From: Dallia pectoralis
Taxonomy: Eukaryota > Chordata > Actinopteri > Esociformes > Umbridae
Length of the DNA: 64,000 nt
Assembly: GCA_029465975.1 (NCBI GenBank)
Contig: CM055744.1
Span: forward strand, 372,001 to 436,000
Direction: 5' to 3'
Part shown: positions 20,801 through 32,662 of the stretch, one piece after another
How the letters are laid out: each line of letters opens with the position of its first letter
Position numbering within the stretch: the first letter of the stretch is position 1
Notes under the pieces: generated by a model
What the model saw: the letters and a program-made list of their open reading frames with translations, nothing else
Told to the model about the DNA's origin: nothing
Database searches by the model: none
Position numbers and translations under genes: made by a program

Positions 20801-23800
20801 TTCGGCACAGTGGAGGTATATTAGAAGCCATTTGAAGATTATATGATCTTCTCTGGACATAGTGAACTTTTTTTCAGACTTTAGACCCTAAATCTTGATT
20901 TCTCTTATTAGGATGACATCTGTCTGGAGGGGTACCAGCGCCATGTGTCGTCTAGCTCCGGCCCTGCCCCGCTCACAGCCGCAGAACAGGAGCTGCAGAG
21001 AATCAAAATCAGCGAGGTGAGGGGACAGGCATCTATGGCGATGTTGTCACCTCAGCTTACTGTTGTGTATTCAGCATATGTTTGCAGACACTAACTTTGT
21101 TGTTGCTACTTTTCTAGGGCAGGGTGAAGCAGGTGAGTTGTTATGACAGGCATGCTTTCTCCAGCCCTACCATGTTTGTTTTCACAAGTTTAGAACAGAA
21201 CAACGCAATCCACCATTAATAAGACTTTCTAATTTCCCATTAACAATGGTCATGCTTCTTCAGCGCATGATTGGGATGAAGTCAAACCTGTTTGACAACA
21301 ACTAATCCAAGCACACTAAAATCCACCACTGAGAAAATCAAATGAGGCAGTTTACTAAATGTTTACAGATTGTAACCGAAAAGACTTGATAAGATCCCTT
21401 TTCTTAGAGAGGAAAGAGAAGAGAAGTATTGAATCAGATTCAGAATCAGAAAAGTTTTTATTCGCCATGAATGTGTGAACAGACAAGGAATTTACTATGG
21501 CAGGAAGGTGCTTACATACAACACAAGAATAGAGCAATATAAATTATACTAAGAGGGTAAGGGGTATAGGGATAGAAATATACAAAATACTATACAGAAT
21601 ACAGATAAGTAACGTAAGAGGGTGAGGGGTATAGGGATAGTAATATACAAAACACTATACAGAATACAGATAAGTAACGTAAGAGGGTGAGGGGTATATG
21701 GATAGTAATATACAAAATACTATACAGAATACAGATAAGTAACGTAAGAGGGTGAGGGGTATATGGATAGTAATATACAAAATACTATACAGAATACGGA
21801 TAAGTAACGTAAGAGGGTGAGGGGTATAGGGATAGTAATATACAAAATACTATACAGAATACAGATAAGTAACGTAAGAGGATGAGAGGTATAGGGATAG
21901 TAATATACAAAATACTATACAGAATACAGATAAGTAACGTAAGAGGGTGAGGGGTATAGGGATAGTAATATACAGAATACTATACAGCATACAGATAAGT
22001 ATCGTAAGAGGGTGAGGGGTATAGGGATAGTAATATACAAAATACTATACAGAATACAGATGAGTAACGTAAAAGGGTGAGGGGTATAGGGATAGTAATA
22101 TACAAAATACTATACAGAATACAGATAAGTAGCGTAAGAGGGTGAGGGGTATAGGGATAGTAATATACAAAATACTATACAGAATACAGATAAGTAACGT
22201 AAGAGGGTGAGGGGTATAGGGATATAATATACAAAATACTATACAGAATACAGATATGTAACGTTAGAGGGTGAGGGGTATAGGGATAGTAATATACAGA
22301 ATACTATACAGAATACAGATAAGTAACGTAAGAGGGTGAGGGGTATAGGGATAGTAATATACAAAATACTATACAGAATACAGATAACTAACGTAAGAGG
22401 GTGAGGGGTATAGGGATAGTAATATACAAAATACTATACAGAATACAGATAAGTAGCGTAAAAGGGTGAGGGGTATAGGGATAGTAATATACAAAATACT
22501 ATACAATATACAGATAAGTAACGTAAGAGGGTGGGGGGTATAGGGATAGTAATATACAAAATACTATACAGAATACAGATGAGTAACGTAAGAGGGTGAG
22601 GGGTGTAGGGATAGTAATATACAAAATACTATACAGTATACAGATAAGTAGCGTAAGAGGGTGAGGGGTGTAGGGATAGTAATATACAAAATACTATACA
22701 GAATACAGATAAGTAACGTAAGAGGGTGAGGGTTATAGGGATAGTAATATACAAAATACTATACAGAATACAGATAAGTAACGTAAGAGGGTGAGGGGTA
22801 TATGGATAGTAATATACAAAATACTATACAGAATACAGATAAGTAACGTAAGAGGGTGAGGGGTGTAGGGATAGTAATATACAAAATACTATACAGAATA
22901 CAGATAAGTAACGTAAGAGGGTGAGGGGTATAGGGATAGTAATATAGAAAATACCAGAGGTGTGGACTCGAGTCATGTGACTTGGACTCGAGTCAGACTC
23001 GAGTCATGAATTTGATGACTTCAGACTCGACTCGACAAAATGTACAAAGACTTGCAACTCGACTTGGACTTGAACATCAATGACTCGTGACTTCACTTGG
23101 ACTTGCGCCTTTTGACTCGAGAAGACTTGCTACTTCCCATGAAAACTGGGGAAGAAAATGTTCACACGGCCGCGCCGCTCTCAGTTTATCTGCATCTGTG
23201 AAAAAAATGCATGCAGAGAGCACGCGCGCTGCCTGCACGACATCCAATCACTGTAGTCCCACGTTGTTTTTATTGGGCATCCAATCACTGTAGTCCCACG
23301 TTGTTTTGATTCGACATCCAATCACTGTAGTCCCACGTTGTTTTGATTGGACAGCATCTAAGCAGGCACATTGCAAGACAACTAATGAAGCGCAAAGCAA
23401 CAACGCGCCAGTTGGCAAAATGATACCGAAGATAGTTTCGTTTGGCTATAAAAATTACGAGGTAGTCGACAAAAAAAGAGTTGTAATTTGCAAAACATGT
23501 GGGTCGAAGATTACAGACGGAGCTGCGCACGCGCACACGTCTCTATGGAGTCATTCCAATTATATTATCAGGTTGGTCCAGTTTTTCAGAAGTGATAATT
23601 TTGAGGAGTGAGGATTTTATTAATGACATGTTTAAAAAAGTTCAGGCTAAAAGGACCCATGTCTATTTGAAAGTTAAACTGTTTTGCAATATGAGGTTAG
23701 GGCTGGACAATAATTCAATATCAATATATATCGCGGTAAAGAAAATCAATAACGGTGATATGATTTCTAAACACATTTTCGATATTTCAATATTTTTGCT

Positions 23801-26800
23801 GATCTCCAACACGGCAAGTTTAAGCTACAAAATGAGCGCCCATGACCGCATTTCAAACGTGACTGAACGAGCTTCCATAAGTGAGGAGAAAGCAGACAGT
23901 TGATATGAGAGGAAAGACTAATTCAGTGGTAGGGAAGTGGTTCAGCTTTCTGAGATCTGATAAACTTCAGGTTTCAGCGTGATGCTAAATGTGCCGGAGA
24001 ATGAGAGGCTCAAAAGCGCATAAAGCCAACATAGGAGCTTGGATCTTCCGCGTTGACTGGCCCATGACGTCATGATGGACATGCGCTTTTGAGCACTCTC
24101 ATTTTCCGCGCATGTTGCAACATGCACGTTCATGAGCTTCTCTCTCGTGTCTCTTAAACCCACGGTCACGTAGCGAACTCATGAACTCACCTCTTCATTG
24201 CCTAACATGTTCACTAACTTTAAATGATATGTTTATAAGAACAAGTTTTGTTGCAAGAAGTTTTGTGTAAAGAATAATATAATCAGCCTATGTTAATGTT
24301 TAAAGTTAAATATATTAATAAGGTCAGTCTCAGAGTCCAATTGTTTATTTGACTTTGTATAAAGGTTAAAATCAAATAAAAGGTGAACTTTAATTTATTT
24401 GTACCGTTTTATTTCTAAAATGTTATTTAGTTTTATAGGAGGAGGCTCAAAAGACTTGGCAAATGTATTTTTCAGAAGATTGTATACAGACATCCGTTGT
24501 GGGTGTTCATGGCATTTTTTCTGAGGCTTTTATATTGTTCATATCGATATCGGAATTATATCGTATCGACCGAAATTAAGAAATATATCGTGATATAAAA
24601 TTTTGCCATATCATCCAGACCTAAGGTCAATACAATACAGGACTGAAGTTGCTGTGCATTGTTCTAGTGCAATATGCTGTTGAAATACAAGCATTTTTTG
24701 TGAAATTAAATTTTCTGTTTTTTACTGTATTTGATTAATGTCATTGTATAAAAAGAGGTTTAAATTAATACAAATCTTACAGACATACATGATTTGTATA
24801 CATTTTATGTCTGTGGTAAGATGACTTGAAATGACTCGAAACTAAAATGGTAGGACTTTGGACTCGACTTGAGACTTGTTGGCTTTGACTTGTGACTCGA
24901 CTCGGGACTTGCCTCATCTTTGACTCGACTTGACTCGGGACTCGAGGGCAAAGACTTGAGACTTACTTGTGACTTGCATAACAATGACTTTGTCCCACCT
25001 CTGGAAAATACTATACAGAATACAGATAAGTAACGTAAGAGGGTGAGGGGTATAGGGATAGTAATATACAAAATACTATACAGAATACAGATAAGTAACA
25101 TAAGAGTGTGAGGGGTATATGGATAGTAATATAGAAAATACTATACAGAATACAGATATGTAACGTAAGAGGGTGAGGAGTATAGGGATAGTAATATACA
25201 AAATACTATACAGAATACAGATAACTAATGTAAGAGGGTGAGGGGTATAGGGATAGTAATATACAAAATACTATACAGAATACAGATAAGTAGCGTAAGA
25301 GGGTGAGGGGTATAGGGATAGTAATATACAAAATACTATACAGAATACAGATAAGTAGCGTAAGAGGGTGAGGGGTATAGGGATAGTAATATACAAAATA
25401 CTATACAGAATACAGATAGGTAACGTAAGAGGGTGAGGGGTATAGGGGTAGTAATATACAAAATACTATACAGAATACAGATAAGTAGCGTAAGAGGGTG
25501 AGGGGTATAGGGATAGTAATATACAAAATACTATACAGAATACAGATAAGTAACGTAAGAGGGTGAGGGGTATAGGGATATAATATACAAAATACTATAC
25601 AGAATACAGATAAGTAACGTAAGAGGGTGAGGGGTGTAGGGATAGTAATATACAAAATACTATACAGAATACAGATAAGTAACGTAAGAGGGTGAGGGGT
25701 ATAGGGATATAATATACAAAATACTATACAGAATACAGATAAGTAACGTAAGAGGGTGAGGGGTATAGAGATAGTAATAAACAAAATACTATACAGGATA
25801 CAGATAAGTAACGTAAGAGGGTGAGGGGTGTAGGGATAGTAATATACAAAATACTATACAGAATACAGATAAGTAACGTAAGAGGGTGAGGGGTATAGGG
25901 ATAGTAATATACAAAATACTATACAGAATACAGATAAGTAACGTAAGAGGGTGAGGGTTATAGGGATAGTAATATACAAAATACTATACAGAATACAGAT
26001 AAGTAACGTAAGAGGGTGAGGGGTATAGGGATAGTAATATACAAAATACTATACAGAATACAGATAAGTAACGTAAGAGGGGTATAGGGATAGTAATATA
26101 CAAAATACTATACAGAATACAGATAAGTAACGTAAGAGGGTGAGGGGTATAGGGATAGTAATATACAAAATACTATACAGAATACAGATAAGTAGTGTAG
26201 TGCAATAGTGCAAATATGGTAAATATTGTGATGCAAAATCAGGCAATGTGTAAAAGAAATGGGTAAGAGTTCAAGGCTTGTGTGCACCCCTGGCCTTGTT
26301 GGGGTATAAGTGTGCATTTTTACACACTGCAGGTGTTTTTTTGGTGTTGGTTTGTGCCTAAACTCTGTTGTCTACATGTCTTTGTGTGCTTGTTGTGTTG
26401 TATTCTTTTTGTTCCAGGTCACTTAATTTTCTTTCACAATACAATTTCGGTATTTTGCATGTATGCTGCCCCCTGAAGGTGAAAATGGAGATCAGCGTGG
26501 AGAGTAAACAGCAAAACATACAAGGCCTTGCTTTCCCTCTACAAGAGACAGCCAAACAGGCTCTGCAACTATTTGCACAGAAACGCATCAACTACATACA
26601 GCTGGTGAGCCTTAAAGAAATGTTAAAGTTATATTCTGATCCAGATTATACTCAGCAATGCAGTGATCTTTGAGTTACCTGTTCAATATTTGTGTGTTGT
26701 AGAAGTTGGACACAGAGAAAGAAACAATAGAGCTGGTCCATTCTGAACCTACAGAGGCCACTGGGCTGCCTTGCAGAGTGCCAACTGATACACCCAGATA

Positions 26801-27443
26801 CCACTTCTTCCTGTATAAACACTACCATGAAGGAGACTACTTGGAATCTGTGGGTAAGTCTCAGTCATTGGTGTCCTGATTATACCCTGTATTTTTTCAT
26901 TGAATCCATTATTATAATATAATATCATTAATACTAAAAGAACTGGTAGTCTCCTTCAGAATGTCTAAACATATTTTATCCAATCCTTTATGAGAATAAC
27001 AAAACATATTTTGCCTTCTTGCTTCCCAGTGTTTATATACTCCATGCCAGGGTACACAGTTAGCATTAAAGAGCGAATGCTGTACTCTAGTTGTAAAATT
27101 CGACTGCTTGATGAGGTGGAAAAAGATTTCCACTTAGCGGTTGCCAAGAAGGTAATTCCTCAAATCCATACACTGCACAATCCACTACCAGTAATTGTAT
27201 TTGCGTATATATAATTATTCCCTGTCTGGCTGAAAGTGTGCATTTACTATAATGTATTCTTCTCTGCAGGTAGAGATCGACAATGGGGATGAGTTGACGG
27301 AGGAGTTCCTGTACAGTGAGGTCCATCCTAAGCAGCATGCCTTTAAACAGGCCTTTGCCAAGCCTTGTGGACCAGCGGGAAAAAGAGGTAGCAAGCGTCT
27401 CATCAAGGACCCAGCAACTGGAGAGAGACGACCGGAGACCTAG
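17809..27443 (+). CDS. TWF2: Twinfilin-2 (actin monomer and barbed-end capping protein)
   Basis: Twinfilin has two ADF-homology domains; it sequesters ADP-actin and caps filament ends in the cytoplasm. Coding exons: 17809-17905 (start uncertain), 20455-20633, 20720-20815, 20912-21016, 26479-26604, 26703-26853, 27030-27151, 27270-27443. Junctions are in phase and GT-AG. The first ADF-H domain is exons 1-4 (LYRLDSQNAQGYEW, MLYAATRATVKKEFGGGH). The second runs from VKMEISVESK through FIYSMPGY and IKERMLYSSCK. The C-terminus has VHPKQHAFKQAFAKP and a basic tail. From ATG 17809, in a good Kozak context (cccaccATG), the product is 349 aa, the human length, but its first residues (MFLVLVV) replace the usual MSHQTGI. 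No acceptor AG precedes the conserved part, so the true N-terminal exon may be missing. Intron 5 (5.4 kb) holds a minisatellite and a hAT. AATAAA lies at 27756. Confidence 0.93.
17906..20454 (+). other. TWF2 first intron within the window
   Basis: The intron runs from the donor gtgagt at 17906 to the acceptor tttttcag at 20447-20454. Near 18470-18620 lie short inverted motifs around ggatcagg/cctgatcc that resemble a degraded MITE. Nothing else is recognised. Confidence 0.5.
21118..21305 (+). other. Candidate 15-nt microexon plus short terminal exon in TWF2 intron 5
   Basis: Positions 21118-21132 (GGCAGGGTGAAGCAG, five codons, GRVKQ) are preceded by a good pyrimidine tract ending tttctag and followed by a perfect donor gtgagt. 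About 130 bp later, after cttcttcag, an in-phase segment at 21264-21305 encodes RMIGMKSNLFDNN and a TAA stop. Joined to the preceding TWF2 exon (ending ISE at 21016, phase 0) they would give a protein with only the first ADF-H domain. No canonical polyadenylation signal is obvious nearby. Splicing is inferred, not shown. Confidence 0.35.
21430..21545 (-). mobile_element. LINE 3'-end fragment adjoining the minisatellite
   Basis: The stretch contains aatcagattcagaatcag, tttttattcgcc and acaaggaatttactatggcag. It is the reverse complement of a fish LINE 3' end, like 13770 and 44558. The 65-bp array starts directly after it, so the array probably arose within LINE-derived sequence. Confidence 0.6.
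21546..22954 (+). repeat. 65-bp minisatellite, left part (~21 copies)
   Basis: The unit aagtaacgtaagagggtgag...tatacagaatacagat is 65 bp and repeats with a few percent divergence (variants tatggg/tgtagg, agcgta, and copies one base shorter). It lies in TWF2 intron 5 and continues after the hAT insertion at 25012. Open frames across it are artefacts of repeat periodicity. Confidence 0.95.
23420..23611 (+). pseudogene. hAT transposase N-terminal fragment with BED-type finger
   Basis: From ATG 23420 the frame encodes MIPKIVSFGYKNYEVV followed by VICKTCGSKITDGAAH, the first zinc-ligand pair of a BED finger; the His pair is only loosely kept. It stops at 23609-23611. No DDE catalytic region follows. 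Confidence 0.6.
23698..24623. mobile_element. Element with gatatcg-rich inverted ends nested in the hAT
   Basis: The left end TAGGGCTGGACAATAATTC and the right end (reverse complement TAGGTCTGGATGATATGGC) form imperfect inverted repeats followed by ATATCG-type motifs. No target duplication is visible. The interior has no transposase. It resembles the hAT-type ends of the element at 54761-56825. Confidence 0.55.
25012..26193 (+). repeat. 65-bp minisatellite, right part (~18 copies)
   Basis: Same unit as 21546-22954, resuming with ctatacagaatacag immediately after the hAT target duplication. The last copy grades into gtagtgtagtgcaatagtgc at about 26194. Confidence 0.95.
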
Positions 27444-27755
27444 ATGTTTATGGATGAGAAAGAGACAGCAGAAGAACATCCTACTGTTAATTTTATTTTC
27501 ACTTCCCTTTGCTTGTGTTTTAATAGTTTGTCGGAAATGTACGTATAAGCATGAGCCTACAGGTTTAAACTATACATTAATTGGGCTTTTTGCTTTCTCG
27601 TTCTCTGTTTCTCTTAAACACAAACACATCGACACATACACACACACACACACACACACATGGTTTTCTTAACGATACCTTAGCTAAATTAACTTTAAGT
27701 GTCGTCCACACCTTCCTGGTTACAACATAATATTTTTGTTTCAAATGTGTTTTTG

Positions 27756-27761
27756 AATAAA
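27756..27761 (+). promoter_or_regulatory. TWF2 polyadenylation signal
   Basis: AATAAA lies 313 bp after the TWF2 stop codon, with a T-rich stretch upstream. A CA dinucleotide repeat is present in the 3' UTR near 27640-27660. Confidence 0.6.
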
Positions 27762-28546
27762 GCTGATATGAATGGGACGGATTCTGAATAAAATTAAATG
27801 TTTCATATTGTGTCATAGAAATAACGACTATAACACACAAGACTGGGTGTTTGTTTAATTGGCAAAGGTGTTGTATAGTATCCCCAGATGTATAATTATA
27901 AATAATAACCATTTCTCAGACAGTTTTAAACTATTAACACAAGTAAAGTAAAAAATATGTATATTCATATATACAAAAACAATTAAATCCAAAGTTTAGA
28001 AAATGCTATAACTGTGTTGTCTCATTGAAGACCTAGATTTATTTTCCAATTTCTCTGGAATTTGATAAGTGCTATATCACATATTGGGTCATTAAAAGGT
28101 ACAAGCTTTAAACTGCCATGTGTTTATCCTGTCAAATGGCCTGATGGTAAAGTGGATGTCCTGGGTATACACATAGCAAAAGCATGTAATAATCTGGCCT
28201 CTGGTATCTAGGAATACAATAATTTATTAAGGATTAGCAAAGGATTGGATCTATCCGTTATGGTAAAGTTGCCTTGGTCAACTCTTTGGAGATCTTGTGA
28301 TTCACTGAACATTTACTCCACATTTAGTTATCCAGGGAGACACACTGAGACCAAGGTCTCATTTGCAAGCGACCTATCCAACTCTGAGATCTAGTATTGA
28401 ATCCAGAAAATAATTATTGCTGACTAAAGTAATAAAATGCAGGACACTATGATAAACTGAGTCAAGAAGCAGACCAAATTGCCTCCTGTTCACCAAGACC
28501 AAAAACATAGAGATTTGTAAGTCACCCCGAAAATGTTAACGGTAGT
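27762..28546. other. Intergenic, nothing recognised
   Basis: AT-rich sequence between TWF2 and the hAT at 28555, with stops in all frames. Confidence 0.4.
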
Positions 28547-28554
28547 GTACGTAG

Positions 28555-29577
28555 CAGGCGTGGATTTATGGGTGAGCCTGGATGGGCACAGGCCCATCCA
28601 GATTGACAGGTGGCCCACCCAATCAGATTCATGAAAATAATACAATTAATGAATAAATAAATAATTTATTTTTAATGTTCAATTGTCTATCCTTGAGGAC
28701 ATTTTGAATTTAAGATATATACAGTTGCTACAAAAAATCTAAAATAAAATATTCAGAAATTTCATATGTATCATTTCACAAAGCTTTTAAGCGACATCAC
28801 GTTGGTGCCATCAAAGTTGCACCATTAGCTAGCTGTGTGACAGACTGCATATCACTGACTGAAACACTGAAAGCTACATATGTGACATTTCGGGATGATT
28901 CGGATGGTGACTTTGTTAAAATGCTCAGACTGACTTTCCCACATTAATGGAAGTACTGGATAGCTGCCGAAATATTTCCCAACATAAATAGTGTTTTGAG
29001 GGCGATTATAACACTGCCTTCAATGTCCTGCAGCGTTGAGAGACTTTTCTCCGCAACAAATAGGATTCAAACGTGCCTGAGATCATCCATGCTGACTGGA
29101 CTCGTGAACAATTTAACACTTTTGTCTTTTGAACACATTATCAATTATCAATTATCAATGTGTTCAACTCAAAGCCCAGGAGACTCCGCCTTGTGTAGCA
29201 GCTCCGGTAAGAACAGGTGTTTTTTATGCTGAAATGTTGCATTGAATATAAATACATTTATTCTTATTATAATGTTCAGTTTGAGTCTAGATTCTTCCAA
29301 CTAATTGATGTTAGGTGTCACTGTCATTGTTATTTTCTGTCATGCATTAGTCAGTATTTTGATCTGAAAGATACAGTAGTTTGAGCAGAGGGTGTGAACA
29401 GATGCAGTCCCTGTCACATGTGTTATTACAGACTCAGTAAAGGTTCCAAAGGAATCTGTGGGTGTCGTATTTAGTGTTGTGTCCTATAAGTCCGCAGCAT
29501 ATATGTAATCTTAAAAAACGAGGCCCACCCAAACATTCCCAGGCCCAGTCATTATTTACGTTCTGTATCCACCGCTG
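28555..29577 (+). mobile_element. hAT transposon remnant with target duplication
   Basis: The ends CAGGCGTGGAT and ATCCACCGCTG are inverted repeats flanked by gtacgtag and gtgcgtag (seven of eight). Inner flanks share gggtg.gcctgg / ccaggccca. A transposase C-terminal fragment is at 28996-29232, so most of the coding region is deleted. Confidence 0.8.
28996..29232 (+). pseudogene. hAT transposase C-terminal dimerisation fragment
   Basis: The frame reads LPSMSCSVERLFSATNRI and then TCLRSSMLTGLVNNLTLL, which is the hAT C-terminal dimerisation signature (S..ERxFS...I.t.LRs.M...rL..L.ll). No upstream catalytic domain. Confidence 0.75.
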
Positions 29578-29859
29578 GTGCGTAGGTATGCACACATTCA
29601 AGTTCAGTGATGAATAAAGAAGATAATTAATAAAAAAGACAGAGATTATAAATACATTGATTGCTTTGCAGGCCTGTGAGGGAACGAAGGTACAGCCTAA
29701 TTTATACCGGCATTAGTCTGGCATACCACAGATTAGCAGCACATTACAATATATGATTCTAGGCCCTAGTGTCTACTGTGGTCAGCACTCTCCATGGTCA
29801 TTTTGGGTTTGATTGCAAGTATGTTTCTTGCTAATATAGATGGTTAACAGATAGGAAAT

Positions 29860-31340
29860 GTATTTTCATCATTCATTCTGGCTGGTGTTAACATTCCTCC
29901 GCTTGGGAACATGGAGGCACAAAGGCTGCTAGTTGAACAAATACTGGCGACTGAACGGCTATACACAGACTATTTTGTTATCGTTCTTGGCAACTTTACA
30001 AAGTTAACCTTAGCCATGAGCTAGCAAAATACAAAGAATGTATTAATATCCCGACCAGAGATAAAAAAATATTCTAGACCACTGTTACACTACTGTGAAG
30101 AATGCCTACCATGCTGTGGCGCGTGCTGCACTGGGCCTCTCGGACCACATGATGGTCCACCTAATTCCATCATACAGGCAAAAAATAAAACTCTCTAAGC
30201 CTGTACTAACAAGTTAAAAAAAGTGGAGTAAGGACGACAGAGAGAGTCTACGTGATTGTCTGGACTCTACTGATTGGGACATCTTCAGGGCTACCAGCTA
30301 TCTGCCATGTTCACAGACATTTTCAATAAATCACTGGAGTCATGTCCAAGATATAACTACAGACCAATTGTCCTGACCTCTGTGGTTATGAAGTCCTTTG
30401 AGCGCCTGGTGCTGTTATACAGACCATCACTGATCCAGTACTAGACCCATTGCAGTTTGCCTACAGAGCCAACAGGTCTGTGGACGACACAATCAACATG
30501 GCTTTACACTTCATTCTCTAGCATCTTGACTCCCTGGAAACCTATATGACAGTATCCTGTTTGTGGAATTCAGCTCTGCTTTCAACACCATAATCCCAGC
30601 CCTCCTCCAAGATAAGCTCTCCACCATGGGGAGTGTCTACATAAATGGATCACAGACTTTCTTTCCAACAGAAGGCAGCACGTTTGATTGGGGAAACAGC
30701 TATCACTTCCTGGGCAACACCATCGCTCAAGACCTTAAGTTGGAGCTGAACATCACCTCACTAAGAAAGCACAACAATGACTGTACTCCCTGCTGCAGCT
30801 CAAAAAGTACAAACTGTTAGCATCCTTGTTGATTAATGGCTACACTGCCAGCCACCACAGTCCATCCTGACCTCCTCCATCACCACCTGGTACGCTGCAG
30901 CTACTGTCAAGGATAAATACAGACCGCAACGCATCCACGCCCCCACCTCTCACATTACCCACCCTGGACACTATCATCATTGATACGATTGACAAAGGTG
31001 GACATCCTGTACAGTAACTGGACATTTTTCTTTTGCACAACTGTATATGTACCTAGATATTGCTCTTTTGCACAACTTACTTGAACCTGGACATTGCTCT
31101 TTCTTTTTCTGCTCACACTTCTAGACATTGCTCTTTTGCACTATTGAGATACATATTTCACATTATATATTAATCCAGTACATATGCCAACTAGGCAGGT
31201 TCTCCTGACTGTTTTCTTGTTGCGTTTACTCTGTTTGTATACATCTCAAAATGGGTGTTTTAAATTCTGCAGCTAGTGGTCAGAAATAAATCTGTGTATG
31301 TGTAAACAGGCTTGGAGAATAAATCTGATTCTGATAAAGT
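29860..31340 (+). mobile_element. L2/Rex1-like LINE relic
   Basis: Fragments occur in order: endonuclease end (AYHAVARAALGLSDHMMVHL in one frame near 30100), linker, the reverse-transcriptase entry (LFVEFSSAFNTIIPALLQDK, about 30560), the segment with GNTIAQDLKLELNI near 30710-30755, and a 3' UTR ending aataaatctgattctgat at about 31320-31337. Frames are broken and the YADD region is deleted. Confidence 0.75.
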
Positions 31341-32340
31341 ATTCTGACAAAATATCCATTCAGGCAGCTACCATTATTTGTACAAGATTCTGAAACGACG
31401 TTGTTCACATGATTTTGCTCAGTGTGCAGTGATATGCAGATGGGACTGGAAGGACAGGTTGTTGACAAAACTACTGCAGGTTTTTAGGTTTTTCATCACC
31501 GGCTGGTCATGCATTAGCAGATCACATTCCCTCTAAATTCAAATCAAATTCTGTCATTTTTAGCCACCTATTGTAAAAGTGGTGCTGTTGAGCAAGTGTC
31601 ACACACGGGCTGATTTGTGACTATTGCTTTCAACCCCGTTTTTAATGTTGTACTTTCACAGCAAACTGAGGAGTGGTTCTAACAAATTTAAGTTATTATC
31701 ACACATCCAACCCAAAAAGCTGAGGTTTAAAAATATTATTTGCAATTCCTTAGTATTTGAATTAGCAAGTAACCTACAGTGACACATTTACTGAGAAAAT
31801 TACAACATTACATTTGCAATTGACATGCATGGGTGTATTGAATTAAAGCACCCATTACCATTAGCCAACGTAGGCATGATGTTTCTGAACTAAAGCCCAC
31901 CTGGGATCCATATTACATTCTGACAACATTTAACGGCATTATTTTTTTTACTGAGTATGCCAATGGCCTGGAAATACACAGTAAGCTTTCAAGTATCATT
32001 AATGCAACCAGCTGATGTGATGGTCAACAATACCCTGGCCTGCACACTAGTGCTGTCTCATATGGCTACATTCACCCTGCAGATTTGGTTCCAATAATTT
32101 TGAAATTGAATAAAAAAGAGAAAAACTAACCTACATTTGCAAAATGTTATCTCTTGTTTTAGTTACAACTAAAAAAAAGTTACAACTAAAACTTTGGTTA
32201 AAAATTGTACACCCAATCAGGTCAGGCTGAATGGTGAATGAACTGAGTAATTTGTTTCATCTTACCCTGCAAGAACAAGTCCATTACACAGACGAAGATC
32301 TATATTACTTGAAATAGCTCAAGCATTCCGCCTACCCATT
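31341..32340. other. Intergenic upstream of CISH, nothing recognised
   Basis: AT-rich sequence without coding frames or recognised repeats. Confidence 0.4.
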
Positions 32341-32355
32341 ATTCTGGTGATTCAA

Positions 32356-32662
32356 TTCCTAGAACGAGTTGAGGGCAGGCTGCGGGCTCTGTAGGCGGGA
32401 TAAGCGCACCATGTTTCCTGGAAAGTAGCTAGGGGGAAGGTACAGTCCGATTCCTGGTAGATCAGCGAGCACAGCACACTCACCGGCTACAAAATGACAA
32501 TGAATATAAATTCGTCACCAGGAAGTATATCATTTTTTACACGGGCATTCGCTCATATTAAGGAATAAAATATAGTCTGTATACAGTATTGGAGCTAAAT
32601 TAAGAGGCGGCTCCGCATGACGTCAGAAGCGCTGAACTGTTCTCAGAATAGAATTCTTGGAA
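32356..32662 (+). promoter_or_regulatory. CISH promoter with three STAT-type (GAS) motifs
   Basis: Three exact TTCNNNGAA motifs occur: TTCCTAGAA at 32356-32364, TTCCTGGAA at 32415-32423 and TTCTTGGAA at 32654-32662. They lie 306-612 bp upstream of the CISH start codon. Mammalian CISH is a direct STAT5 target through clustered GAS sites, so this cluster is likely functional feedback control; that step is inference. Confidence 0.7.

Larger units (their letters stand above)
22955..25003 (+). mobile_element. hAT transposon with 8-bp target duplication inside the minisatellite
   Basis: The ends CAGAGGTGTGGAC and GTCCCACCTCTG form inverted repeats and are flanked by an exact duplication gaaaatac (22947-22954, 25004-25011). 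Subterminal sequence is full of gactcgag/ctcgagtc repeats on both sides. A BED-finger remnant lies at 23420-23611 and another element at 23698-24623. The transposase body is missing, so it depends on a helper. Confidence 0.9.

Noticed and set aside
23698..24623. 8-bp target duplication for the inner gatatcg element
   Set aside because: Flanks tatgaggt and aggtcaat do not match; only four bases (aggt) agree, which is not enough.
25401..25784. 127-codon repeat-containing open frame on the minus strand (and similar ones at 24805-25101, 26049-26317)
   Set aside because: They follow the 65-bp array, whose period is not a multiple of three, and have no start context or conserved composition. They are chance openings in repeat DNA.
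21546..26193. CRISPR-like regular repeats
   Set aside because: Units abut without unique spacers and lie in a vertebrate intron; this is a minisatellite. The same holds for 55591-56165 and 63425-64000.
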